Assembly: GCF_021917145.1 (NCBI RefSeq)
Contig: NC_061062.1
Location: forward strand, 6,468,160-6,532,159
Source of the DNA: Hypomesus transpacificus
Lineage: Eukaryota; Chordata; Actinopteri; Osmeriformes; Osmeridae
Direction: 5' to 3'
Length of the DNA: 64,000 nucleotides
Shown here: piece after piece, positions 44,392 to 55,619 of the stretch
Layout: each line of letters begins with the position of its first letter
Numbering within the stretch: position 1 is the stretch's first letter
The notes under the pieces: generated by a model
What the model was told of the DNA's origin: nothing
The model's database searches: none
The model's input: only the letters and a program-made list of their open reading frames with translations
Translations under genes and position numbers: made by a program

Positions 44392-46544
44392 AACATCATG
44401 ATTCATACCTGATGTTGTACTACCTCAATCACCTGGAAACCTCAAGAAAACACTAGTGCTATTGTTATTGGAAAGAAAACTGTATTATATTGTTGCACTG
44501 TGCCTAGTAGCTAAGATGTGGTTATCCTCCACTATGCCTGGTAGCTAAGATGTGGTTATCCAGCACCGTGCCTGGTAGCTAATTAAGCAATAAGCCCCAA
44601 GAGGCCGTGGTTTACGCTGATTTTAGAACAGGTAAGGGGAGTTGTTAGGCACGACGCGAAGCGAAGTGCCGAAAACCCCCACAACAAAATAGTTTAATAA
44701 TAAACCGTCATTCTTCCGCTACTTCAAAGTATAGTTCCTACATAAATCGTTGCCACGCAACAGCCAGATGGACACCTTTGCCGTCTTTTTCAATTTGAAA
44801 TATTCGATGCGCAATAATATGGAATGTTAAAGAATGTTATGAGGACAACCTGTGAGGTTATGCTGGATTTTACAACGGCATGGAATGCGATTTAGCCAAT
44901 CACGATCAAGGATGGGAACAACCAGTTTTAGAAGATGTGGTAATCCTATACTGTGCCTGGTAGCTGAGATGAGGTTATCCTGCACTATGCCTGGTAAATA
45001 CAGACCATTCCTTGACTCTAACCACCGAAATCCTGTTAGAACTATGCACTTCTGATCCTTGATCTACAGTTGTACTTTCTATGTGCACCACTTGCGTGTC
45101 CCTTTGAGATCAAACTGTCTCCGTAAATGCATTGTAACGGGATCCCGCTCACCTTGGGCAGGAAGAGGGCAGAGCAGTTTTCAAACAACATGTAGCCTTG
45201 ACTGTAAAAGCCAGTCCAGCCGTCCCTCAACATGCGGTCCATCCCGAACATGCTCATTGCCTTGCTGTCCTGGGAGGTGAGAAAATGCATGAAACCAACG
45301 GGAGAGGCTACGACAGGGACATGCAGTCTGTGGAACCACATCGGCACACGCTGAATACATCCAAATGATAATAAGGATTTAAAGGTGACTTGGCTGCTAT
45401 AAGACTGGCTGTGTGTGACGCTATGTGTAGGTACGATACTAAATTTGTGTGACGCTGTGAGTGTGTGTGATCCTACATGGCTGTGTGTATGTAACAATGT
45501 GTGTGTGTGTGATGTGTGTGACAGTGTATTTGTGTGTGACTGAGCGGGGGGAACAAAGGAGAGGTGTGTACTCACGGGAGTGTTGAAGACCTCGTTGTAG
45601 CACACGGATGAGCGCAGGTACCAGCTGATGTTGAAGGCCAGGTTTCCGTCGCACATCGACACATCTCCTTGAACTGGGATGGAGAAAAACCAGCAACCAT
45701 AGCAACATGAACTCCTTATGTTGTTTATTTGGAAAAAGGATTTCGGGGAGCGGTTAACTGCATAAACATATAGTTAATCAAATGAAGACTTTCAGTACTC
45801 ACACTTCATGAAGATGGTTGTGTTGGCATACAATGTCTTCCTGAAGACTAGGTCCTGGTCCTAATAACAGAATTTACAGATCCAGATGTTTTGGTTGCTT
45901 AGTGGCTTATAGTACAGGCCTAATGCAGTACAGTGTAATAGTCACATTTAGTATAGTGGACAGTTGCACAGTGGCTTAAAGTATGGTATGGTATGGTATA
46001 GTAGTCATACATTAGTACTCTGAGAGTCTTGACATGACTTACTATGAATGTCCTGTATGAAGCAACCTAATGCACACATCAAGTGTCAATAAAGGGATTT
46101 GCTGTGATCATGAATACAGCAAACCACGCTGCTAGCTATCTTACAGAGACGTAGTTATACTCTGTACAAATGAGTCTGTAATGATGATAGCACACTAACA
46201 GCTGGTGTGAGGGGATCGCTATCCAATTACTGTACTCGGAGAGTCACCACCAAAGCTAATAATGAGAAATGACAATAAACAGACACAAACATTATGTCAA
46301 CATGATGTTGAAAGAGCATGTCATGTGGTCTGGATGGCACGGGGCCGTTGTTAGTGCTACATAGCTAGCCGTATATGGACCAGCAGTGTTTTGCATATTA
46401 TCAGGGATAATAAACACAACATATCGGGAAAACACTCACTGAAACGATGTCCACATTCCATAGGGACACCTCTGCTGCGGTCCCAAGACGGACTACTGTA
46501 ACAAAAAACAACAAACATAGCAGATTCGCCGTGATATACGGCAT
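38760..46544 (-). CDS. tmem87a: TMEM87A, Golgi GOLD-domain seven-transmembrane protein (complete, 20 coding exons, 560 aa)
   Basis: Golgi membrane protein of the GOLD-domain seven-TM (GOST) family, linked in the literature to endosome-Golgi traffic and to cation-channel or mechanosensing roles. Exons: 46544-46440, 45860-45803, 45673-45576, 45269-45153, 44343-44296, 44194-44138, 43742-43595, 43464-43403, 42954-42771, 42584-42485, 42151-42058, 41952-41881, 41639-41531, 41256-41198, 40105-40002, 39588-39512, 39430-39366, 39196-39144, 38981-38951, 38801-38760. The sum is 1683 nt including TAA; human TMEM87A has 555 aa. Residues about 1-22 ([20 protein letters not shown]) are a signal peptide. The lumenal GOLD region follows, then seven TM segments from [13 protein letters not shown] onward. 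An acidic cytosolic tail ([14 protein letters not shown]) ends in MERSKME. Intron 12 is AT-AC (see that entry). TMEM87B is the alternative paralogue, but the tail and the synteny favour TMEM87A. Confidence 0.96.
40166..41050 (+). repeat. Tandem array of about 29 tRNA A-box units (30 bp)
   Basis: The unit is GGGGGTGAGTG followed by TAGCTCAGTGGTAGAGCAT. The core TAGCTCAGTGG fits the Pol III A-box consensus. Most units are 30 bp; several lack GG and are 28 bp; G/A variants alternate. No B box is present in the array. It fills most of TMEM87A intron 14, antisense to the gene, and probably arose from the head of a SINE. ORFs across it are by-products of period 30. Confidence 0.95.
41640..41880 (-). 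other. tmem87a: U12-type (minor spliceosome) AT-AC intron 12 of TMEM87A
   Basis: Read on the minus strand, the 241-base intron starts ATATCCTTTA, a full match to the U12 AT-AC 5' splice-site consensus. It ends TTCCTTAGCTTGTGTCCAC, which contains a branch motif one base away from TTCCTTAAC, about 12 nt before the terminal AC. Splicing there joins GTC-ATG-TGG-TGG to ATT-TTC-ATC-AGC, giving VMWWIFIS, which lines up with human CWWIFIS. No GT-AG pairing in this region keeps both the frame and that transmembrane sequence. Confidence 0.88.
42636..42726 (+). repeat. tRNA-derived SINE
   Basis: GGTAGAGCATTTTACTGCGG, AGTTCAAATCCCC (B box) and TTTTGGATAAAAATGTCTGC. It lies in TMEM87A intron 9. Confidence 0.65.
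42972..43352. repeat. 30-bp minisatellite, about 13 copies, TMEM87A intron 8
   Basis: The unit contains CACAGACCTTCACCACCAGG followed by CCCACTAGA. It starts about 17 bp from the exon 9 acceptor. Confidence 0.9.
43807..44080. mobile_element. Tc1-like non-autonomous element (MITE)
   Basis: The left end CAGTGCCCTCCTTAAGTACT is a variant of the Tc1 terminus at 5896. About 270 bp later GACCCAATACTTA is the approximate inverse of the left subterminal TAAGTACTGGGAC. There is no transposase. It lies in TMEM87A intron 6. The right boundary is blurred. Confidence 0.5.
44500..45137 (+). repeat. SINE-like element(s), interrupted
   Basis: Three tandem TGCCTGGTAGCTAAGATGTGG-type heads (44500-44582), an insertion, then the head and full body (44935-45137) with CATTCCTTGACTCTAACCAC and a decayed tail. 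It lies in TMEM87A intron 4. Confidence 0.6.
44583..44934 (+). mobile_element. Insertion within a SINE-like repeat (GCAATAAG / GGCACGACGC family)
   Basis: The SINE-like sequence TGCCTGGTAGCTA stops at 44582 and resumes at about 44935. The insert begins near TTAA and holds AGCAATAAG and TTAGGCACGACGCGAAGCG, words I recognise from a common fish interspersed element. Family name and class are uncertain. Confidence 0.45.
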
Positions 46545-46986
46545 TTTAGCTATCTATCAAGCTAGCTATTTGTATCTATAAAGAACTTGTGCCGCAGTCA
46601 GTTCCGGGTTTGATGACGTGAAAGTACAGACAGCTGCAATAGGAGGCAATGCTGTATCAAAACAATGCATAAAACATAAAATATTAATAATTAACAGAAT
46701 ACATTGGCTGTTGTTAGAAATTAAGTTGTATTTTAAGACTTTCAATCAGTGCTATTATGTCATAGACAAGGGTATACTAATTTTACGGGGTCTAACCTTT
46801 ATACAGTGAGTTGTTTTGAACGCTAGAGGGAGCTTCGCGTGCTGTAATGATCAAACAAATCTCTTCCGCAACAATACCATACACATGCATGTTGTATGTC
46901 GTGACAAAGTCCACATGTAATGACCAGATACCATATTTATTTATTAAGTATTTGCAAGAACAGTCTGCGAGAAAATAACTAACGAA
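46545..46986. promoter_or_regulatory. Bidirectional TMEM87A/GANC promoter region
   Basis: Only 442 bp separate the start codons of two divergent genes, so both 5' UTRs and promoters must share it. Visible motifs: an ETS core TTCCGG at 46602-46607 and a CRE/UPRE-like TGACGTGA at 46614-46621, both 60-80 bp above the TMEM87A ATG. A YY1-like AATGGCGG overlaps the GANC start codon. No TATA box is obvious. The site assignments are by eye. Confidence 0.65.
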
Positions 46987-49900
46987 ATGGCGGACGAAGG
47001 TTGTACTGAAACCATCGTGAGGTAACCAAAACGTTTTACTGCGGACATTGACATTTGACTGTTGACTTTTGACTTTTGCTTCCCAGCATGCGCGTGATAT
47101 GAGACATCCTTTGTAGGCAGATGAACAAGTGGTACATTGTCTACGGCCGTTTTAACTATAATTAATGTCACTGTCCACAAGAAAGCATTGTGTTCCCTTC
47201 TAAATTTTCTACACATTTCTAGTGTTGTTCCCGATGATGAAGGTAAAGATAAGTTCAAGAAATGTGACCAGATAGCTTTTCACAGGTTTGTTAAACATAT
47301 ATTACATTAAAAACAATGAAGGTGCATCATTATCGTCATAAATGCTTAACAATATTGTTTTTATTGTTAAATAGGCGACAAGTGCAGGGACCCACCTTGC
47401 ACTACTATGCTCTATTGGACACCCTTGTGCTCAAAGAGAAAGGGGCGATTTTTGAAGTATTGGAACTAGATTCTCAGGTTTGTCTCTCCAGCTTAATATG
47501 CATTTAGGAAATGTGACAGCTGTGAGTGTTGTTAAGTGTTGCTAATCTAGGTGGAGAAGGATACAAGATTAAATGCCAGACCAAGTACTTTGTAGTTTAT
47601 TAATAAGAAATGATGCAATCAAACAAGAATACAACACACCAGGAGGTCTTCAGTCTAGATCAGTGATACCAGTTGATGTTGCCAGTCTCGCTTCACAGAG
47701 TAAAGAGTCACAGAGTAGAGCAAACGAAGGTCTTCGTGAGAATAGTCTTGACAGAAGTCAGAGAGAGTTCTGCCCAGTCCAAATTCTGTCTACCTGCCCA
47801 GAGCACACAGGTCTTGTACCCCTCCTAAAAGGGAGGTGTTTGTGAGGTCGTTGGTCAGAAGACAATGGGGAGGGGATGTGGACATCCTATTAGGTGTCAA
47901 AGGCGTTCGTGGTCACTGAGGGTGGGCAGTCCAAGGGTCTGATGACATTACAAGGGAAGTGGGAAGACCAGATCCAAAGGTCTGATGACATCACAAGGGA
48001 AGGGGGCAGACCAGACACAAAGGTCTAATGACATCACAAGGGAAAGGGGCAGAGTAGACCCAAAGGTCTGATGATGGAAGGGGAAGGGGGGGGGGGCAGA
48101 TTCAGTGAACCCTACTTGCCTCGAGGGGGAATGTCCCTGTACTTTACTGTAAGTCGCTCTGGATAAGAGCGTCTGCTAAATGAATCAATGCAAATGTAAT
48201 GTCCAAGAGCAAGGAGTGACATCCTCCACGGCCCAATGCATGTCCTCATCTCCGGATGTTGACTCTTTACTCCCCAGAGCTGTGAGGCCCATTGTACCTG
48301 CTCCAGTCCCATAGTTTGACCATCTCTCCTCCCCTGTCAGCATGCTGACCTTCTGCATTCCTCCTCACACCAAAAGTGACATTCCTCAGAACATGGTTCT
48401 GGTGCATAAGTTCATCTGTTCTTATTGAAGCATTGATTACAGTTGGAATATGTTCAGCAGTTTCATTACACATTTGGTATCATTGAGGTGTTGATTGTTA
48501 TAGCAGCATTGAATTAGCAGTATCGATGGAATTCCTCTACAGTGTGAGCCTCAGCGTTGAGCAGAAACCTCGTCTTCCTGATCCCAGGTGAGACTGCTGC
48601 TCACCATATCAGCAATCAGTAACGGAAACGCTGTCAGGATCTTCATTGATGAGCTCCAGCCCATTAAAGCTCGCTACCGGGTCCAAGATGTCCTGATTCA
48701 AGAGCCTGTCTGTGAACCGTAAGAACCGCAGAGTGCTTCAGCTATGGTTTTGATGAGATTGTTGCACTGTGCCTGGTGAGGTGATGTTTTTGCACCGTGC
48801 CTGGTACAAACCACTCCATGGCTCTAACCACTGACATGTCATTAGAACTATGCACTCTGGATCCTAGATTTCCTGGTGTACTTTCTAAATGCTGTTTTTG
48901 TATGTCACTTTGGATGAAAGCATCTGCTAAATGAACAAAATGTTTATGTACTCCTCGTACATCTATCGTTAACCGTTTCATTGATTCGACCCTGTTCAGC
49001 CCGGGTAGGTTTCCAGACTGTTCTTGAGGTGACCTCTCAGTGTTCCTCTGGCAGGCTGAGGGTCCAGCAGAGGAGGGGGGACTCGGTGTCTCTCACCTGG
49101 GGACTGGGCCAGCACCAGGCCAGGGTGTGGAGCCGGCCTCTTCGTGTGGAGGTGTTGTGTGGAGAGGAGGTGGTGGTCACATTCAACCCAACAGACAAAC
49201 TGCGCTTTGAGACTCTCCAGAACCAATCCAGGTAAAGACAGGAGGGGGGAAAGGAGAGAAGATCGGTTGGATAGAAGTTGTGGAGGAGAGGAGAGGAAAG
49301 GGAGAGGAGGGACGGGAGCTTAAGGAAACAAGCATTCTCTAACAGAAATGTGCCCTTTTTTTCTAACCTCTTTTCTCCCAGAACCTCCCAGACTGAGGTG
49401 AGCATGTCTGAAATCAGTATGAAACAAAACATTCTTCTCCTTGCTGTTCATCTGGATCTCGTCTGACTTTGCCACACGGTTTGGTTCCCACAGAATCATG
49501 ACGACCAGTCAGGTTTACACAGAGAGACTTTCAGACAGTTTGTTGACATCCAAGCCAATGGTAGATCCACACTTTGATTAATCCAACTCAAACCCAGTCC
49601 TGACCCCTGACCCCCTAGTGACCATCTCGTTCCCTCCGCAGGCCCCAGTAGTGTGGGAGCTGACTTCAGGCTCCATGGGTTCAGACATGTGTACGGACTC
49701 CCTGAACACGCCGACAGCCTTCTGCTCAAGGACACCAGGTTAAATCATTTTAGTTTATATCTTGTCTAATGCCTACTGATGGTAGTGTTGCAAGGCTAAT
49801 GTAGGCGCTGCTAGGCAAATACTAGCGCTGCTACGCTGATGCTAGTGTGCTAGGCTAATATTAGCGTTGTGCTTTCCCCAGGGGCAGTATGCCGTATCGC

Positions 49901-52900
49901 CTCTACAACCTGGACGTGTTTGCTTATGAAACCAACAGCCGTCTGGGGCTGTACGGCTCGGTACCTCTGCTGCTGGCCCACAGGCCTGACAGAACCCTGG
50001 GGCTGTTCTGGCTCAACGCCTCCGAGACTCTGGTGGACGTCCACTACACCCCCAGCCATGAGGAGGTAACACACACATAGAGCTGGGCGATATATAAAAA
50101 ATGTGATATCTCGATATATATCTCGATATGTATGCTAAAGATTTTCTTTTGCCCCCATTAGAAAACAACAAAAACATTTAGATAGAACAGCTATTGTTAC
50201 AAAGTTCAAAATGTGTAGTGCAAATGTAATCAGTTGCCATAACATGGTACTTGCAACTTGACAAAATGGACCTCACATGGAACAATTCATGCAGTGGTCC
50301 TTATGTGACAGGACAAAAAGAGAGCCAAAGAGAGTGCCTGTGCGCGTGCAATTTTCAGTTTGTCTGTGTGTGTGAACACAGATGAGCCAGACGGCGATCT
50401 TAAAACACGAGCAACACAAGGATAAATAACGATATTCACGATAGACACAGCCATGAGCGGATAACACAGACACACAGCTATGAGGAAGTAACATATATAA
50501 AATGATTGCCTTCATATGTGCCTCCCGTGAAGAGGAGCAGGGTTCCTCCTCAGACAGACGTGGGCTGGCTGTCGGAGAGCGGGGTGCTGGACTGCATGGT
50601 GCTGCTGGGCCCCACCCCCTACCTCGCCTTCAGCCAGTACGCTCAGCTCACAGGTACAGCATGCCCCCCCCAACACACATACAGACACACACACACACAA
50701 TTTGGGGGGTTAAAAAATGTTGGGATATTATTATTGTTCCTCGACTCTGACCACTGAAATACGGTTGCACTTCTGATCTTCCAGTTTCTGCTGTACTTTC
50801 TTTGCACTTGTATGTCGCCCTGTGTACAAGCGTCTGTTGAATTGTGTAAACATATTAAAAGTAATCCAATGAAAATGGTCTCTCTGAGATAAATGAATGA
50901 GGCTCTGCTCATTATTACTGCAACATAGGGTTGTTTCGTTCAGCTGGACATTAGAGTTTCTAAATGTGGTCTGGTCAGGCCCGCAGGCCCTGCCCCCCCT
51001 CTTCTCTCTGGGGTACCACCAGAGTCGCTGGACCTACGACGACGAGGCGGACGTGAAGGCGGTGGACGCCGGCTTTGACCTTCACTCCATCCCCTATGAT
51101 GTCATCTGGCTGGACATCGAGCACACGGACGGGAAGCGCTACTTCACCTGGGACCCGGTCCACTTCCCCGATCCGCTCGGTCTTCAGCGCCATCTGGTGG
51201 CCCGGAAGAGGAAGGTCAGGGTGGCTCCTGTGTTTCTGCTTGGTGGATGGCTCCACAGGTTGAGGTTGGTTACAGCTGACCTGTGGGCCTCTGGGAAGCC
51301 GTCGTTGACATTGCTGATGAACATGGCTGTAGAAATCAAATATGATTGGATGTTTGTTGTGCCGCTGACACTAACATCTTGTCGTTGGTCACACATGTTG
51401 CAGTTGGTGGTCATCAGTGATCCTCACATCAAGATTGACTACGAATGGCCGTTATACAATGAGGCGAGAAATGGTGGCCATTTTGTGAAGGACAGAGAAG
51501 GGAATATCTATCAGGCATCATGCTGGCCAGGTCCGTTTCTTGTAATCTAATATGTTAATTTAGCAGACGCTTCTATCCAAAGCATCATACAGGCCTCTTA
51601 TCAGTGAAATGCTCTACCCCCCTTCCCAAATCATTCTCAAATCATTCAATTTTGCTTTGTCCTTCGGCCCCCCCCCCAGGTGAGTCCTGCTACCTGGACT
51701 ACAACAACCCCGCCACTCGTTCCTGGTACTCCAGACAGTTCAGCCTGGACAAGTACCCTGTGAGTGAGCACAGCTGAGCACAGCACCCCTGGAACATGCC
51801 AGCTGACCAGGTATCTGGAAATCCTAACAACTTGTGTTTGCCTGCGGCCCAGGGCTCCACACCCTCCCTGTTTGTGTGGAACGACATGAACGAGCCCTCG
51901 GTGTTCGGGGGCCCAGAGCAGACCATGCCCAAGGACACAGTGCATCATGGGGGCTGGGAGCACAGGGACCTCCACAACCTCTATGGCTTTCTCCAGGTGA
52001 CCCCCCCCCCCCCCCCCCCCCCCGGCAGCACAGAGGCAGGGAGTGGAGTGTGTGACAGTGTGTGTGTATGGAGTGTGTAACACAGTGTGTGTGTATGGAG
52101 TGTGTAACACAGTGTGTGTGTATGGAGTGTGTAACACAGTGTGTGTGTATGGAGTGTGTAACAGTGTGTGTGTATGGAGTGTGTAACACTGTGTGTGTGT
52201 ATGGAGTGTGTAACACTGTGTGTGTGTATGGAGTGTGTAACACTGTGTGTGTGTATGGAGTGTGTAACAGTGTGTGTGTATGGAGTGTGTAACACTGTGT
52301 GTGTGTATGGAGTGTGTGACAGTGTGTGTGTATGGAGTGTGTAACAGTGTGTGTGTATGGAGTGTGTAACAGTGTGTGTGTATGGAGTGTGTAACACTGT
52401 GTGTGTCCCTCCCAGCACATGTCCACGGCGGAGGGCCTGGTGACCCGCTCAGCAGGGTCAGAGAGAAGCTTTGTCCTGTCTCGCTCCTTCTTTGCTGGCT
52501 CTCAGAGGTTTGGTACGTTTCCAACAGGGATGCTTCTGTTACAAACATGGTTGGTGCGTTTCACACTGAGGTTTGGTAGAAACAAGAGAAAATGAGGTAA
52601 AAAAGAGATAACTCAGTTATGTATGTATGTGTGTGTGTGTGTGGGTGTGTGTGTGTGTGTGTGTGTGAGACAGGTGCCGTGTGGACCGGTGACAACGTGG
52701 CGTCCTGGGAGTATCTCCAGATCTCCATCCCCATGCTCCTGTCTCTCAGTGTGGTGGGCGTGGCCTTCTGTGGAGGTGAGGACTGGACGTGGGACCTGAA
52801 ACAAGACAGCTGTGACGTCACAAGGCGTGACGTCGCGAGGCAACACCTTCAATGCCTTAAAACAGCAACAATAGATGATCCGCTCCGGTTAACCTACATT

Positions 52901-55619
52901 TGCTGAAGAAAGTGTGACAGAATGGAATAAAGTCCTTTGACCTTGCCTGCTGTTTGATAACCATCAATAACTGTGGCACTAAGCATAGAAACTGTTAACA
53001 GGTGTTAGATGCTGACTAAACTGTGTGTGTGTGTGCTCCAGCGGATGTGGGTGGGTTCGTGCAGGACCCAGACCCAGAGCTGCTGGTGCGCTGGTACCAG
53101 GCCGGCTCCCTGCAGCCCTTCTTCAGAGGCCACTCCGCCAAGACGGCACGCCGCCGAGAGCCCTGGCTGTTTGGGGACGACGTCACGGCAGCCGTCCGCA
53201 GCGCCGTCCAGAGCCGGTACCGCCTGCTGCCCTACTGGTACACCCTCTTCTACCTCAGCCAGCGCTGCGGCCTGGCCCCGCTACGGTGAGGGCTGCCCCT
53301 GCTGGGGGGGAGGGAGTAGTGAGGCCGCCTGCACCTGTGCTGACTGGACCATGGCTTTGAATCAAATTCATAAATACATGTCTTGTAAATGTACAAATGT
53401 CAATGTTCGGATTGATCTTCTACCTGTGTGTTAACCTCAGACCGCTGTGGGTAGAATTCCCCAGAGAGGAGAACACCTTCTCTGTGGACCACCAGTACAT
53501 GATCGGTGAGGATGGATCCTCATCTGTTGCTGTCAATGAAGGGAGAGAATGGATGGATGGATTTAGTGAAGAAAGAATGTATTTAGTGAATAGAGAAGGT
53601 TCTGTATGCATGACATGTTTTCTGAAAGGTCGTGCCAAATACACATTTAGATCCTGGATGGACACGAGTTTTATTCGATTCAAGATGCTATTGTACTCTA
53701 TTCTACTCTGCTCTACTGTTATCTGCTCTGCCTTATTTGACTCTACTCCATTTGACTCTACTCCAGCGTACTGTACTCTACTCAGCTCTATGATATTCTA
53801 TCTTCAGTCCTGCTGAATGCTGTACCGCAGGTAGACCAGTGTTGTAACAGTTGTGTGTCCGTGCAGGGGCTGCCCTGCTGGTCTGTCCTGTAACTGAAGC
53901 TGGGGCTGGAGAGGTCCAGGTGCTACTTCCTGGCTCTGGGGAGGTAAAGCTGTCGCCTCCCTCTTGTCGTCCGTGGGCACGGTGATGATTGTCGTTGTCA
54001 TTCATTGTGTCTGAACTGGTGTAGGTCTGGTATGATGTGCTCTATCTGCTCTAGATCTGGTATGATTTGCTCTATCTGCTGTAGGTCTGGTATGATGTGC
54101 TCTATCTGCTCTAGGTCTGGTATGATGTGCTCGATCTGCTGTAGGTCTGGTATGATGTGCTCGATCTGCTGTAGGTCTGGTATGATGTGCTCTATCTGCT
54201 GTAGGTCTGGTATGATGTGCTCTATCTGCTGTAGGTCTGGTATGATGTGCTCTATCTGCTCTAGGTCTGGTATGACGTCCAGTCGATGGAGCAGGTCAGA
54301 GGAGGCCAGACCGTGAGGGTGCCAGTGACCCTGGACACAGTGAGTTAAATCACATCAGACTACTTTATATTACATTCAATTGTTATCGGCTGTCATTTGA
54401 CGAGCTCAGAAATGTGATTTAAATAGAAATATATATATCTAAGAGGATACTTTCTTTTGTGCAGCAGCATCAAACATAGAAACATTCTCTCCTGTCTGCC
54501 TTCCACCCCGTGTCTCATCCCCTCCTTCCACCCCCTGTCTCTTCCCCCTGTGTGTCCAGGTCCCTGTGTTCCAGCATGGGGGCACGGTGGTGCCCAGGAG
54601 AGCAGGCTGTGGCTCCTGCACAGCTGACCTGGAGCTCCTCCCCTTCTGCCTCACCGTGGCGCTGGGCTCCAACGTGAGCATTTGGAGTTCAAATAGATCA
54701 ACAGAATCATCTTAACTCAAAAAGATGGCGGGAATATATTTGAGGCCTCTACTTGATGACTCGGCACATGTTCTTTGGACCTTTGTGAGGTAACTGGCAT
54801 CTTGACTGCAGTTCTCCCTCCGTCCTGCAGAGCGGCGCTGTTGGAGAGCTGTACCTAGACGACGGCCACTCTTTTGGGTACCGGGACAGAAAAGACTTCT
54901 GCCTGCGCCGATTCAGCATGCTCTCAGGCCGTCTGGTCTGCTGGTGAGGCACGCACACACACACACACATATTCACAAATGGACAGGTACTGCACAAACA
55001 CACACACTGCACATTCACACACAAACACACACATCCTGTACTCTAGCTATGAGAGCGTTGATCTCACTGACGGTGACAATGAAATCAACAACATTAATCC
55101 AAGACTGTTGTGGTGTTACCATGGTGACCTCCAGCTGTGCCAGCGAGGAGGGCCGCTTCGTCTCTGGCAGCGTGGTGCAGTCTGTCATCGTCATGGGGAT
55201 GAGTAAGAAGCCCTCCAGAGTGACAGCACACATCTCAGGTGAGGCTCTGTGACATCCTGCCGCCATGGTAACTATGTACACGCCAAGGGCTATAGGTGAG
55301 CGGCTGAAAGTCTAGCAACTACCCAACAAGTAAATACAGAAATTACTGTAATGACAGAGGGTTTCCTTGTTTTTACTTAGGTATAAACCTTAAGTAATTG
55401 AACTTAAGTAGTGAAATTATAATAATATGATACCTGTGATTCACCAGCTGTGGTTGTGTATAGAGGCCTTCGCTGGTGTTCTAGTGACTCAGCGTTTTCC
55501 TTCCAGCAGGTTCCAAGTCTGTCCCTGTGGAGTTTGGGTTTGAGGAAGCAGGGCACGTTCTGACGGTGACAGGACTGAGCCTGAAGGTGGAGGAGGACTG
55601 GGAGATCCACACAGAGTAG
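46987..55619 (+). CDS. ganc: GANC, neutral alpha-glucosidase C, GH31 (complete, 24 coding exons, 893 aa)
   Basis: GH31 alpha-glucosidase, presumed cytosolic, releasing glucose from alpha-1,4 glucans. Exons: 46987-47021, 47223-47285, 47375-47477, 48588-48718, 49055-49231, 49382-49397, 49494-49560, 49642-49738, 49882-50065, 50533-50653, 50979-51214, 51404-51530, 51680-51759, 51853-51996, 52416-52512, 52674-52775, 53042-53285, 53441-53505, 53867-53943, 54265-54339, 54560-54673, 54831-54943, 55135-55238, 55510-55619. The sum is 2682 nt including TAG; human GANC has 914 aa. The GH31 signature WNDMNEPS puts the nucleophile at Asp490. WTGDN puts the acid/base at Asp566, the same 76-residue spacing as in human GANC. 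No signal peptide is visible, in contrast to GANAB. Exon 6 is only 16 nt. Exon 10 uses an acceptor (CCCGTGAAG|AGG) with a weak pyrimidine tract; the frame forces it. The exon 24 acceptor is a CAGCAG pair. Confidence 0.96.
47890..48070. repeat. About 45-bp repeat, GANC intron 3
   Basis: Four copies of AAGGTCTGATGACATCACAA followed by GGGAAGGGGGCAGACCAGAC-like sequence. Each includes TGACATCA, a CRE-like word. Confidence 0.8.
48134..48197 (+). repeat. Interspersed-repeat 3' end (GCGTCTGCTAAATGA type)
   Basis: Reads GTCCCTGTACTTTACTGTAA, GTCGCTCTGGATAAGAGCGT, CTGCTAAATGA, a very common fish repeat terminus. It lies in GANC intron 3. A shorter fragment is at 2786-2826 and a diverged one at 33668-33741. 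Confidence 0.6.
48757..48943 (+). repeat. SINE-like element
   Basis: GTTGCACTGTGCCTGGT head, CATGGCTCTAACCACTGA body, and TTTGGATGAAAGCATCTGCT tail. It lies in GANC intron 4. Confidence 0.6.
50735..50855 (+). repeat. SINE-like fragment
   Basis: TTCCTCGACTCTGACCACTG body and GTGTACAAGCGTCTGTTGAA tail of the same family. It lies in GANC intron 10. Confidence 0.5.
51548..51616 (-). repeat. SINE tail fragment
   Basis: Minus-strand copy starting TTTAGCAGACGCTTCTATCC, followed by AATGCTCTACCCC. It lies in GANC intron 12. Confidence 0.5.
51997..52405. repeat. Poly-C tract plus about 25-bp array, GANC intron 14
   Basis: The donor GTGACC runs straight into about 24 Cs. From 52040 there are about 14 copies of TGTGTGTATGGAGTGTGTAA (23-25 bp) up to the exon 15 polypyrimidine tract. 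Confidence 0.9.
54022..54264 (+). repeat. ganc: 30-bp array duplicating the GANC exon 20 acceptor
   Basis: Eight copies of CTGTAG|GTCTGGTATGATGT precede the true acceptor at exact 30-bp steps (54025, 54055, 54085, 54115, 54145, 54175, 54205, 54235; authentic 54265). The second copy reads TAG|ATCTGG. Every unit ends CTGCTGTAG or CTGCTCTAG, so reading from any upstream copy meets an in-frame TAG within ten codons. Confidence 0.95.

Noticed and set aside
51646..52548. 300-codon minus-strand ORF rich in His/Thr
   Set aside because: Reverse strand of GANC exons 13-15 and the intron 14 GT-rich array; codon content follows the repeat.
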